This document shows, piece by piece, positions 9,258-20,700 of a stretch of DNA of 64,000 bases; positions within the stretch are counted from its first letter, which is position 1; every line of letters begins with the position of its first letter. Under the pieces are notes generated by a model that was not told the DNA's origin, did not search any database, and saw only the letters and a list, made by a program, of their open reading frames with translations. A program made the translations under genes and the position numbers. This DNA is from GWE2-42-39 sp034003625 (GTDB lineage Bacteria; Bacteroidota; Bacteroidia; Bacteroidales; Prolixibacteraceae): NCBI GenBank assembly GCA_034003625.1, contig JAVEYG010000015.1, positions 32,530 through 96,529 on the forward strand, given 5' to 3'.

Positions 9258-10188
9258 AAACAATTTAAAAAAGGCATTGTTGGGAATGGTAATCATCCTT
9301 TCCATCATTCTGGGTTTTTTCCTGGTCTATTACGCCGGGGAAAAAGCTTATAAGGCAATTTTTAAGAAAAAAATCAGGATTGAATATTTCAGCGATCGGC
9401 TAATTTCAGAAGTAAAAAGAATGAATACCGTAATTAGTGCTGCCCAAAATACTCCTGTCGATTTGGCAACTATTCTTGAATTTCATCCGACCTCGGAGGA
9501 GGAGATGAAAATCCTGCTCCGGTCTGTATTGTTCAATAACGAAGAAATATGTGGTAGCGCCGTGGCTTATGAACCATTTAATTATAACAAAGATTCGTTG
9601 TATTATTCTTTTTATGCATACCGAAGTAATGATTCAGTGACGTTCAGCAATCTGAACGGCCCGGTCTATAACTATTTTTATAAAGACTGGTACCTGATTC
9701 CCAAAACATTAAAACAGCCCGTCTGGAGTGAGCCTTATTTTGACGAAGGCGGAGGCAATCTTCTGATGTCAACTTATTCCGTTCCATTCTACCAGTTTTT
9801 GGAAAACGGAGAAGAATTTGCCGGGATAGTGACCATCGATGTGTCCATCGAATGGCTTGCCGACGCAGTTGCCTCGGTTGGCAGTATCCTGCATTCAAGG
9901 GCGGCGCTGATTTCCGAGAACGGAACCATTCTGGCCGCTCCTAATCGCGAACTGGTATACAACGAAACCATATTCACCATAGCTGAAGAAAGAAAATTAC
10001 CGGTTTTGCGGGATATTGGCAGAGAATTGCAGCAAGGGAAATCCGGATTCAAAAAAGGGACCGATGAAGGAAAGGTCTGGTACATTTTCTATTCTGTAAT
10101 GCCTACAAACGGGTGGGGGATAATTTTATTCGTTTCAGAAGATGAATTGATGGAACGGGAAACAACTTCTTTAAAAGAATTATTGTAA
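9244..10188 (+). CDS. Stand-alone Cache-domain membrane protein
   Basis: 314 residues. One transmembrane helix (residues 11-30) is followed by an extracytoplasmic dCache-like domain: a long helix, then motifs such as WSEPYFDEGGGNLLMSTYSVP (residues ~158-178), GIVTIDVSIEWLADAV and SENGTILAAP, closing with GWGIILFVSEDEL. Cache domains bind small ligands and normally sit in front of a kinase, cyclase, phosphatase or chemoreceptor module. Here the protein ends at the Cache domain, with neither a second TM helix nor an output domain. It overlaps the NMT1-like gene. It may form a ligand-sensing complex with the SPFH and NMT1-like proteins; this is inference. Confidence 0.78.
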   Translation: MDNGKNNLKKALLGMVIILSIILGFFLVYYAGEKAYKAIFKKKIRIEYFSDRLISEVKRMNTVISAAQNTPVDLATILEFHPTSEEEMKILLRSVLFNNEEICGSAVAYEPFNYNKDSLYYSFYAYRSNDSVTFSNLNGPVYNYFYKDWYLIPKTLKQPVWSEPYFDEGGGNLLMSTYSVPFYQFLENGEEFAGIVTIDVSIEWLADAVASVGSILHSRAALISENGTILAAPNRELVYNETIFTIAEERKLPVLRDIGRELQQGKSGFKKGTDEGKVWYIFYSVMPTNGWGIILFVSEDELMERETTSLKELL

Positions 10189-10207
10189 ATTTTTTAAACT
10201 AAATTGT

Positions 10208-10390
10208 ATGTTTATTCTAATAGCTTATGTCTTTCTTGCATTTGTAGTGGGATTTCTGGGAAGAAGAACTTACCTGGGGTTTTGGGCAAACTTCATATTT
10301 GCGCTTTTTTTTACCCCGATTCTTCCGCTGATTTACATTCTGATTGCAAACTACAAAAATAAAAAGGAAGGAACTACCCTTTATAAATAG
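10208..10390 (+). CDS. Small hydrophobic membrane protein
   Basis: 60 residues with two hydrophobic segments (about 1-18 and 24-48) and a basic tail (NYKNKKEG). It is the last gene of the exporter operon, 19 bp after the Cache gene. Its end overlaps the convergent PPTase gene by 17 bp. I do not recognise a family. The clean start and regular membrane topology support a real small protein, with no function assigned. Confidence 0.55.
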   Translation: MFILIAYVFLAFVVGFLGRRTYLGFWANFIFALFFTPILPLIYILIANYKNKKEGTTLYK

Positions 10391-11024
10391 GTTTGATTTC
10401 AATCAGTTCAACAGTTTCCTGTTTAAGCCCGGAGGCGATGCAACAGGAAATCGAAGGATCGAAACTGAGATGTTGGGAAAACCACCGTTTCCCGTTAATG
10501 ATGACTTGTCCGTCTTTTACTTTTACATGGTTTGAAGAAAGCAACGGAAGCCCCCTTCCATCAGCTTTTACAGCGCTTTCCAAAAGCGTCCAATGCGAAT
10601 AAAAAGTTTCGGTCGGTTCAACAGAAGTTTCAATTTCTGTCCACACTTCTTCCGGGAAAACGGTTTTAAAATCAGCAAGATCAACAGTTTTTATTTTTTC
10701 AATATCGATACCCACCCGGCAGTTGGTTGAAAAAGCTACCGCCGCACAATAATCTGTATGTGAAATACTGAAGTCGAACGGAGAACCAGGGAAAAATGGT
10801 TTTCCTGCCTGAGTATATTGAAGGTTTTTAAGCCGATAATCCGGATATCCGTTTTTCGCCAGGGCTTCTTTCAACAAATACGAAGCGGTCAGCAGCAGCA
10901 ACCGATCTTCTTCTTTTTTGAAGCCGGCCAGTCGCGATTTCACTTGTTCTGAAAGCGGTTTTACCAGCTCGTTCAATTCGGCCTCTGCAACATACTCCGT
11001 ATATGCGTAATAAACTTTAATCAT
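10374..11024 (-). CDS. Sfp-type 4'-phosphopantetheinyl transferase
   Basis: 216 residues. It transfers 4'-phosphopantetheine from CoA to the Ser of carrier domains. The family motifs are in order: GKPFF (74-78), FDFSISHT (83-90), VGIDIEK (104-110) with the Mg ligands Asp and Glu, and WTLLESAVKADG (145-156). The last is normally W-x-x-K-E-(A/S)-x-x-K. Here the first Lys is Leu, while the Glu and second Lys remain. It is the last gene of the NRPS operon and its start overlaps the TEII stop by 8 bp. It should activate the eight carrier domains of the two megasynthases. Confidence 0.9.
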   Translation of the reverse strand: MIKVYYAYTEYVAEAELNELVKPLSEQVKSRLAGFKKEEDRLLLLTASYLLKEALAKNGYPDYRLKNLQYTQAGKPFFPGSPFDFSISHTDYCAAVAFSTNCRVGIDIEKIKTVDLADFKTVFPEEVWTEIETSVEPTETFYSHWTLLESAVKADGRGLPLLSSNHVKVKDGQVIINGKRWFSQHLSFDPSISCCIASGLKQETVELIEIKPIYKG

Positions 11025-11715
11025 GTTTTACAAAAGAAAGGCATCTTTCCCGAATCAGCTTACAAATTTCCGGAGTTCGTTCGTAAATGAAAAAATGGCC
11101 ACCTTCGAACCAAAATACTTCTGTTTCTTTTATGGTTTCTTCCTGCCAGCGGCCGGCGTCATCAGCGCTGACTTTTTCCTGTCGTCCAAGCAAAACCACA
11201 ACAGGTACTTCCAGCGGAGGTTCATACCGGTACCGGTAGTTGGCAATCGCCTGAAAATCGGCTTTCACAATCGGAAGGTAGAAATCGAGAAACTCTTTTT
11301 CAGCCAGCAGTTCCTCGGGTGTGCCTTCCATCTCCCGCAATATTTCAATAAACTGATCATCCGGTAAAAGATACCGGTTGTCAGGTTTAACCGAAGAAGG
11401 GGCTGTTTGTCCGGAAACAAAAAGGAGGGAGGGCAACGGTTTTCCCAAACTCCGGATTTCCCTGGTGAGCGTAAAAGCCAGCAAAGCGCCCAGGCTGTGC
11501 CCGAAAAGTGCATATTCACCATTTAATTCCGGTTCGATCTGCCGGAATAAGTCTTCAGTCATTTCGTCAATCGAATAAAGCAGCGGCTCGGTAATCCTTG
11601 TTCCATGGCCCGGCAGTTCCAAATTGAAAAACCGGATGTTGCCGGGCAGTTGTTTTTGGAAGGCTGAATAGGAATAGGCGTTGCCGCCGGAAAAAGGAAT
11701 GCAAAACAGGTTCAT
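11017..11715 (-). CDS. Type II thioesterase of NRPS/PKS operon
   Basis: 232 residues, alpha/beta-hydrolase. The nucleophile elbow is GHSLG (Ser74). The N-terminal CIPFSGGNAYSY and LPGHG match the GrsT/SrfD editing thioesterases, and the catalytic His lies in GGHFFIY near residue 207. These enzymes remove wrong or stalled acyl groups from carrier domains. The gene follows NRPS-PKS after 80 bp and overlaps the PPTase gene by 8 bp, as expected for a dedicated proofreading enzyme. Confidence 0.9.
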   Translation of the reverse strand: MNLFCIPFSGGNAYSYSAFQKQLPGNIRFFNLELPGHGTRITEPLLYSIDEMTEDLFRQIEPELNGEYALFGHSLGALLAFTLTREIRSLGKPLPSLLFVSGQTAPSSVKPDNRYLLPDDQFIEILREMEGTPEELLAEKEFLDFYLPIVKADFQAIANYRYRYEPPLEVPVVVLLGRQEKVSADDAGRWQEETIKETEVFWFEGGHFFIYERTPEICKLIRERCLSFVKHD

Positions 11716-11794
11716 ATAATGTTTTTAAATTAGTCGATATATAATTTACAATAACTGCTCACTGATAACTGCCACTGGGCACTGCGACTTTTTA

Positions 11795-14700
11795 TTATTT
11801 CATCAAACGCCTGATGATCCGGTTCGTCAGCCTAGCGTTTTTCTCTATGTTTGGCTGTTTCAGCATGTCCATGTGGCCGCCAAAACCTTCGAAGGTTTCG
11901 TAGGTCGGGCACAGCTCACTCCACGCGCTCCGGCTGATTTTTCGCCCAAAATCAGTGATCTCGTCGTCGGCTTCAATCTGAACAACCGGACAGTTCAAAA
12001 AGCCGGTTTCTGCCCGGGCATTCAGATAACGCCGGTAAGCGACTATTTTTTGCAGCGCCGCATCCTTGATCTCCTCATCCAAAAATTCGGCATGATTCTG
12101 CTCGATGTACAGCACCGCGTCGTTGAGGTATTCGTTCTCGCTCCATTCAATCACTTCCAGTTGCCGGTAGCTGTCCAGCAGCACGATACCGCCGACCGGC
12201 TTTCCTCTTTGCTGAAGTTCGAGCGCCACATCGAATGCCATGTTGCCGCCGGCCGAATGCCCAAACAAATAAAAAGCGCCGTCTTTTTGCATGTCGATCA
12301 GAATGTCGGCCATCGATTTTGCAGGCGTTGCCGACTCGATAAAATTCAATCCGCAAATGGCAAACCGGTCAAAATATTTCGCATATTCCATGTAAGCGAA
12401 TGAATAACCAATCCCCGGAGGCATAAAAAAGATTTTCTTTTTCTGTTTCGGGTTGAATAAAATGTAATCAGTCTCCAGATTTTTCAGTCGTTCGTCTGTT
12501 TCCCGGATGACATGGGCCATTTGCCTGATGGTAGGTTGTTCGAAAACCAGGTTCAGGTACGTTTTTTTACCCAGCCGCTTCTGGACTTTCGACATCAGTT
12601 GGATAGCCTTGATGGAATTCCCGCCAGTCTCAAAGAAATTGTCTGTGGCGCCGATCTTTCCCCTTCCAAGAATTTCCTGCCACACTTCGGCAATCGCTTT
12701 TTCTGTCTCGCCTTCGGGTTCCGCATAGTCAAAATGGCCGGCATGGTCCTGTGATCCCGGCTCGGGCAGAGAGCGCAGATCGGCTTTGCCGCTCGGCGTG
12801 CGCGGGAACTGTTCGAGTTTCACAAAATAAGCCGGAATCATGTAAGCGGGAAGCTGGCCTGCTAAATAATTTTTCAGGATAGCAGAGTCCGCCTCGCCTG
12901 AAGTTGTAAAATAAGCAGCAATCTCCTTGTTCTCATCTTCGCCAACCAGTTTTACGGCTGCTTCCTTTATATCAGGATGTTTTTGCAGGCATGATTCGAT
13001 TTCGCCCAATTCAATCCGGAAGCCGCGTACTTTCACTTGTCCGTCGTCCCGGCCCAAAAACTCCAGTTCGCCGTTAAAGTTCCATCGTGCCAAATCGCCG
13101 CTTTTATACAACTTCCCATTACCGAACGGGTTGTCAATGAAACGTTCCCGCGTCAAATCCGGTTTGTTCAGATAGCCGTTGGCTACGTTGAAACCTCCAA
13201 TGTACAAGTCGCCGGGCAAACCCACCGGGACAGGTTCCATTTTTGCGTCAAGCAGGAAAATTTGGGTATTGTTGATCGGACGGCCGGCGGGAATTTTCAC
13301 CGGCTGATTTTTATCTTTTCCGGAGAAAATAAAAGAAGTCACCACGTGGGTTTCCGAAGGGCCGTACTGATTATGGAACCGGAGATGAGGGAACTTTTTT
13401 AATAAACGGACCAGATTTTCATTCATAAAGGGCTGTTCCCCCGAAGTGATCAAATGTTTGAGCGACCGCAGCTGACCCGGGTTTTCCAACCCGCTCAAAA
13501 ACACGTTGAGCGCGCTGTAAGGCATGGTCAGGATTTCAATCGATTCCCGTTCGATTATCTCTGCAATCAGGCTCATCTTGTACCGCGTTTCATTTTCGAT
13601 CAGGTACAAGGCGCCTGCAGTCGCCATTGAAAACAACATTTCCTGCACCGACACGTCAAAACTATGTGGTGCAAACTGAAGCGTTTTCAATTGTCCTTCA
13701 ATAGTTTCCGATTGCCATTCAACCAGATTCAGCAAACATTGGTGCGTGCCCAAAACACCTTTGGGCATTCCCGTCGATCCGGAAGTGTAAATAACATAGG
13801 CGTTGGCGTTTGGCGCAACAGAAATATCGATATTTGGATCCTCCGAAGCATACTGTCCGAGCATCTCCTCCAACGTTTCTGTTTCAAGAAGCCGTTCAGG
13901 AGAAAACGGAATCGTGCCTTTTAGTTTTTTTGAAGTGATAAGCAGTTTGCACCGGCTGTCTTTTAAAATATATTCAATACGGTTTTGCGGATAATTTGGA
14001 TCGACCGGAACATAAACGGCTCCTGCTTTCAGGATCGCCAGCAGCGAAATTACCGACCATTCCGAACGATCTGACAACACGCCGATAAAATCTTCGGGAC
14101 AGATGCCCCTTTCGATCATCATGTGGGCCAGCCGGTTGGCCTTTGCATTCAACTCTGCATAATTCAGTTTCCTGCGTTTAAACACGATGGCGGTACGATC
14201 TGCATTTTGAGCAGCTTGCTTCTCAATCAGCGATACGACGGAGCGGTTTAGCAATTTCCGTTCAATGCCTTTCGACAGGTCCATCAAAGCTGTCTTTTCT
14301 TCGGAAGAGGCGATAGTCAGTTGAGATATTGGTTTTTCCTCGTTGCTCAGGATACCTTCAACCAAAACGGCAAAATGATCGAACATCCGGCGAATCCGTT
14401 CCAGCCGGTACAACGAAGTATTGTACTCGAAGAAATATTTCAGGCAATTTCCGTCGTCATAATAACTAATGGAAAGATCGAACTTACTAAGCGGATAATC
14501 GTATTCTGCAGGTTCCATTTGCAGGCCGGAGCTTACTTTTACGCTTTCACCAGCCGGCGTTTGGGCGATGAGCATCACATCGAACAGCGGCGAGCGCGAG
14601 AGGTCCCGGTTGAGCTGTAAATCATCCACCAGCATATCGAACGGATACAACTGGTGACTGAACGCTGCAAGCACATTTTCCCGCACTTTCTTCAGAAACG

Positions 14701-17700
14701 ATTTAAAACTTTCCTGCTGGTCACATTTATTACGTAAGGCAAGTGTGTTGAGGAAAAAACCGATCTGGTCCTGAATGTCCGGGTGATCGCGGTTGGCGAC
14801 CGGCGTTCCAATTACCAAATCGTTTTGTTTGGCATATTTCGAAAAAAGAACATGAAACAACGCCAGCGACGTGATAAACATCGTGGAATGATTGCCGGCG
14901 CTCAACTTTCGGAGCCCTTCAGACAATGAAGCCGGAAGAGCAAACGCTTCAGTCTTTCCTTCGAATGTCTTCACTTTCGGGCGCGGGAAATCGGCCGGCA
15001 AATCCAGCACCGGAACCGGGTCGTTAAATTGTCCGAGCCAATAGTTTTTGTGTTCAACCGCTTGTTCAATCTGTACGTTTTGCCAATGCGCAAATTCTTT
15101 GTATTGAACGGCAGCCGGCGCAAAAATACGTTCATCTTTGGCGATTTTTATTCCGGCAAAATGATCGTAAAATATACCCAGGCGTTTTGCCAGAATATCG
15201 ATCGACCATTCATCCAGAATAATGTGATGCACGTTGATAACCAGCAAATACTCCGTCCCGTTTTGGTTTTTGATCAAATCCACCCTCATTAGCGGCGCTT
15301 GCGACAGGTCAAAAGGTCGGGTGATAGCATTTTGAATGATGCCGTCCGATTCTTCGGCAAAGTCCTTTTTGCCAGTTATTTCTGAAATTGTGATGGCAAA
15401 ACCGGTTTCATCCAAAATCACTTGTTTGGGCTCTCCGTCAATTTCAATAAAGCACGTACGGAGCGATTCATATTTCCTGATCAACGCCTTGAAAGCTTTT
15501 TCCAGGGCTTCCACTTTGATCCCGGATTTCACCGAAAAAACTACCGGGATGTTGTATGCGACCGGATTTTTCTCCACCCGGTTGAAAGTCCACATCCGAC
15601 GCTGCGCATGTGAAACATCGTAATATGCTGCACGCGGAAGCGGAGAAAGCGATTGCCGGCTGCCGCTTTCGGCGTTTTTCATAAAAGTTGCAAAACGGGC
15701 AACCGAAGGATGTTCAAATATCACGGTCAGTGCAAAATCCTGCTTCATCTCCCGGTTGATCTGCGAAATAAGCCGGAGCGCTTTCAGGCTGTGCCCGCCC
15801 AAATCGAAGAAGCTGTCGTATTTGCTGAGCCTTTCCAGGCCAAGCGTCTGTTTCCAGATGGCTGCCAGTTTTTCTTCGGTGGCATCCAGAATTTCGATTT
15901 CGGCTTCCGCCATCGATCCACCAGTTGTTTCCGGGCCGGGCAGCGCCTTTACATCCACTTTGCCGTTGGGTGTCAGCGGTATGCTGTCTATCTGCACAAA
16001 ATATTGGGGAACCATGTAAGCAGGCATGATTTTTCCCAGGTATTCTTTTAAGTCGTTAACGTCGGTTTCGGGCGCTGTAACCAAGTAGGCTGCAATATTA
16101 CGGGTTTCGTCTTTTTCTGAAGCGATCACCACTGCATTCTCAACGCCCGGATATCGCCGGATATTGGTTTCAATTTCTCCCAGTTCAATCCGGAATCCCC
16201 TGATCTTCACCTGCCGATCGATACGCCCCAGGTATTCGAGGTCGCCGGTTTCCGTCCAGCGGCCGAGGTCGCCGGTCCGGTATAATTTTCCCTTTCCGAA
16301 CGGGCTTGGCACAAATTTTTCGTTCGTTAACTCTTCTTTGAACAAATAGCCTTTGGCCAACCCGTCGCCTGTGATACAAATTTCGCCCGAATGACCTGGA
16401 GGAACCAGCTTCAGTTTCGGGTCGGTAATATAGACCTGCGTATTCGAAACAGGCTTTCCAATCAGCACTTTTTTATTTTTATTGCTGAAGCGGTAAACGG
16501 TAGAATAGGTCGTGTCTTCGGAAGGGCCGTACAAATTACGGACTTCAATCCGGTCGCAGTCAATCGCTTCAACCAGCGCCAGTGGAATCTGTTCACCTGC
16601 CAGGTTGATCGCCGTCAAATGGCTGAAATCATCCGGATTTAGGTCGTCTTTGATGGCAGCCAGCAATGAAGGCACAGTATTGATCAGTACCTTCTCATCG
16701 TTGGCCAGCCAGTCCGGGATTTCAAGCGCCGATTTCAGCACCCGGATCGTTTTACCGGCAACCAACGAATAAAATATTTCAAATACCGAGAGGTCGAAAC
16801 AATACGAAGTGGCGGCATAAACAAGTTCAAAAGGCGTTGTTTTAAACTCAATTCTGCACCATTGCAAAAAGACCGAAAGGTTTTTGTGGGTAATCACCAC
16901 GCCTTTGGGCTGACCGGTACTTCCCGATGTGTAAATAACGTATGCCGGGTCATCCGGGGTGTTGATCACGGATGGATGCTGAGCAGAGAATTTTTGCAAC
17001 GCCGGATCATGGATATCCACAATCCGGAATTCCGTCCCTGTTGTTTTGGGCTGAAGTTCTTTTGTCGTAATCAGCGCTTTGGCGCGGCTGTCATTCAGGA
17101 TGTAATCAATTCGTTGCTGCGGGTAAGCCGGGTCGATGCCTACATAAGCCGCACCGCTTTTCAGGACGCCCAGCATGGCCACGATCATCGACTCGTCGCG
17201 ATCGAGTATAATGCCGATCCGGTCGCCAAATTTTGCAGAACAGGTTTTCCGGAGGAAGTTTGCCAGCCGGTTGGATTTTTCGTCCAGTTCTGCGTAACTC
17301 ATGCTCTTTCCTTTGTACAAAAGCGCTGTTTTTTCCCGGCTTGCCGTGAATGAATTCTGCAACAAATCAAAAACAGAAACGCCTTTGTTAACCTCCTCAT
17401 ATTGTTGGTTGAAAGTATGGAACAGCTTTTTTTCCGCAGGTAGCAGGAAATCGAGATCACCTATGCGGGCCGAGCGGTTGTTTTTCGTAATAAATTCAGC
17501 CGTTTTAATAAAATGCCCTGCAAAACGTTCGATGCTTTCTTTTTTGAAAAGTGACTTTTTGTATTTAACGGTAATGAAAATTTTGTCCTGCGCTTCCAAA
17601 CCGTAAAGCATCAGGTCGTATTCCGACGACAAGATAGTTTCGGCTTTGTAGTCCGAAAGTTGCAGGTCGCCGCCCCGAACTTCCGACAGTTCAAAATTCA

Positions 17701-20700
17701 TATAGGAAAATACGATGTCGAGCAAAGGCGAACGGTTCAGGTCCCGCTTCAGATTCAGGTTTTCAACCAGTTCGTCAAACGGGTAATCCTGGTTTGCGAA
17801 AGCCTGCGCTGCCGTTTCCCGGACTTCACTCAGAAAATCGTTTATCCGTTTGTTCTCCTTCGGAAATACCCTGACAGGAAGGTTGTTGACAAACATACCC
17901 AGCAAACCGGACAGATCATCGTCGCCACGGCCCGTGGTGGTCACGCCAATTACCAGATCTTCCTGTTGTGTGTATTTGTGCATCACCATTTGATAAACGG
18001 CCAACAGGATCATGAAAGTGGAAAGCCCCTCGCCGGACGACATTTTTTTGATCCCGGCGGTCAATGTTTCATCCAGAGCGAACGAAACCACGCCTGCTTC
18101 AGCCGACTGGCCGGCGCTGCGCGGAAAATCCAGCGGGAGGTTGATAACCGGTACTTCCTCCCGGAATTGTTCCATCCACCATTCTTTTTGGCGGCTGATT
18201 TCTTCTTTTTTTAAGGCGCTGTTTTGCCAGATAGCGTAATCTTTATACTGGATTCTGAGCGGTTCAGGAGTTTTCCCATCGTAGAAACCGAAAAGTTCCT
18301 TTTTCAAAATTTCCATGGAAAAAGCATCGATTACAATGTGATGCGCATCAAACAATACCAGGTGTTGGTCTGGCGAAAGTTCGATGATTGCTGACCGGAA
18401 GAGTGGCGCTTTACCGAGATCGAATGGTTGAATAAAGCTGCGGATATAATTCCTGGCTTCTTTTTCCGTCATTTTCAGAACGGGAATATTAAGCTCCACC
18501 TGCTCGTGCACAATTTGTACCGGCATATCGTCCACCAAATCGAACGAGGTTCGCAAAATTTCATGGCGTTCGGCGAGCCGGCGAAATGCCTGAATCAGCG
18601 CATCCACCCGGAGATTTCCTTTGATATTCCAGATTTCCGGGATGTGGTAGCTGAGCTTGTCTGTAGTCAGTTGATCGAGGATGAACAGCCGGCGCTGTGC
18701 GGCAGAAACCGGGTACCAGTCGCTTTTTTTCGCAGGAACAATGGCAGTTATTTCTGTCTTCGGCGCTTTCGCTGTTTTTCCCTCCAGGAAAGCCGCCAGT
18801 TCAGCAATCGTCAGGTAGTTAAATAAATCGCCGATGCTCACCTGAAGCCGTTGTTTTTCAAGCAGGCTGCTGATTTTGATGGCATGAATGGAATCGCCGC
18901 CCAAATCATAATAATTGTCGTTGATGTTGAGTTCAGTATAACCCAAAACGTTTCCCCAAATTTCGGCGATTATTTTTTCATAGTCTGAATAGTTCCCGTT
19001 TTCCCTTCCTGAAAGCGCTATTTTGCCTTCGGTTTCGATGATGTTTTGTTGGATTTTTGCAGATGGCGTAATAATTTCATTTTCAAAAAAGAACGGCAAT
19101 CCGGCCGATAAATCCAGTCGGCTCAAATCCGTTTCTCCCAAAATAACGGATGTTTTGCCCGACAACAGGATTTTTCCGATGGCATCGACTGCTTCGCGGG
19201 GAGCGATGGATTTGAAAACACCGTCGTCGGCAACACGGTGCTCGAAAGCCATCCCGGTTTCTTTCCAGGCCGTCAGGTTGATGCTGAGCACATTCATGCC
19301 CGATCGCTTCAGTTCGTGGCAAACCGCGTCCAAAAAGTTATTGGCTGCCGTATAGTCGCTTTGCCCGGAGGTGGGCAAAATGGCTGTCAATGCTGAAGTC
19401 ATCAGGAAAAAATCAGGTTTTTCATCAGGCAACAGCCTGCAAAGATTAATCGTTCCATGAATTTTGGGGCGGATAACTTCCCTGAAAACCCCCAAATCCT
19501 TTTTATGGATCAGCCCCTCGCCCGGAACCCCGGCAGCATGGATTACGCCGCGGATAGCGCCCAATGATTTGATATTTTCAATTGTCTGTTTCAGCGCGTT
19601 AAAATCGGCGACATCTGCCTTGTGAAAAGATACTTCTGCGCCTTTATCTTCGATGGATTGGATTTTCTCGATTTTCCGGCAAAGTTTTTCATCCGTTCTT
19701 TCCTGTAAAAGCCGGTTCCAATGCTCCCGCGGGGGGAATGCCGAACGGTTCAGGAGCGCCAGTTTTACCTTTGCACTCGTGGCCAGGAATTCCGCCATTT
19801 CCAGCCCTATTCCACCAGTCCCTCCGGTAATTACATACAAACCGTCCCGCAGCGTTTTCGGTTGTTGCCCGTTCAAATGAATGAGTTTGATTTCCCGGAT
19901 AAACCGTTCGCCATTCCGGATAGCGCGATAATACCAGGATTCGTCGAAACCCACCCGAACTTCATCTAAAATTTCTGAAACCGAAGTATGTTCATCCACA
20001 TCCAGAAACCGGCATCTGACATTGGGATTTTCCTGCCCGATAACCTGTCCGAGGCCGGCGACAGAGTTGTAAAGGGAATTCAGATATTTTTCGTTCCCGC
20101 TGACTTCATGAACATTTTTCCCCACCAGGAGCAGATCGGTTTTTGAAGCCAAATGGCCTGAAATATATTTCGCCAAATTGAAAACACTGTACAAAGAAGC
20201 GCTCAGCCGGTCTTCCAAAGTAACTTCGTCCGTGGTTTCCGGAAGAAGGAAAATAAGCTCTTCCGGAAAACCATTCAAGAATATTTCAGCGAAATTATCC
20301 TGACTGATTTCCAACGTTGTCGCACCTGCCGACCGGAAGGCTCCGACGGTTTCCGGTGCACTGCCGTGATTAAACAGGACAACCGGAAATCCTTTTGTTT
20401 CCGGACCCGGTTTTTGCAGTGGCCAGGTTTTCCACACCAGTTCGTGGAATATTTTTTTGCTCTGCGCCGCTTTTTTTAGGGTGAAATTTTTGAAGGTAGC
20501 AACGGCTTCTCCACTTTCGTCCGTGAACACGACATCAAAGCTGCGGGTTTCAGGTGTGCTGTTTTGAATTTTAACGTAACTGAACAGTTTGTTTCCCGCT
20601 TTTTTCCGCAATTGCACCATTCCGAACGACCACGGCAAAAAGCCCGGTTCATCGAGGGCGAAACTCAGGGCGGCATCAGCCAGCGGCGGATACAGGTAAA

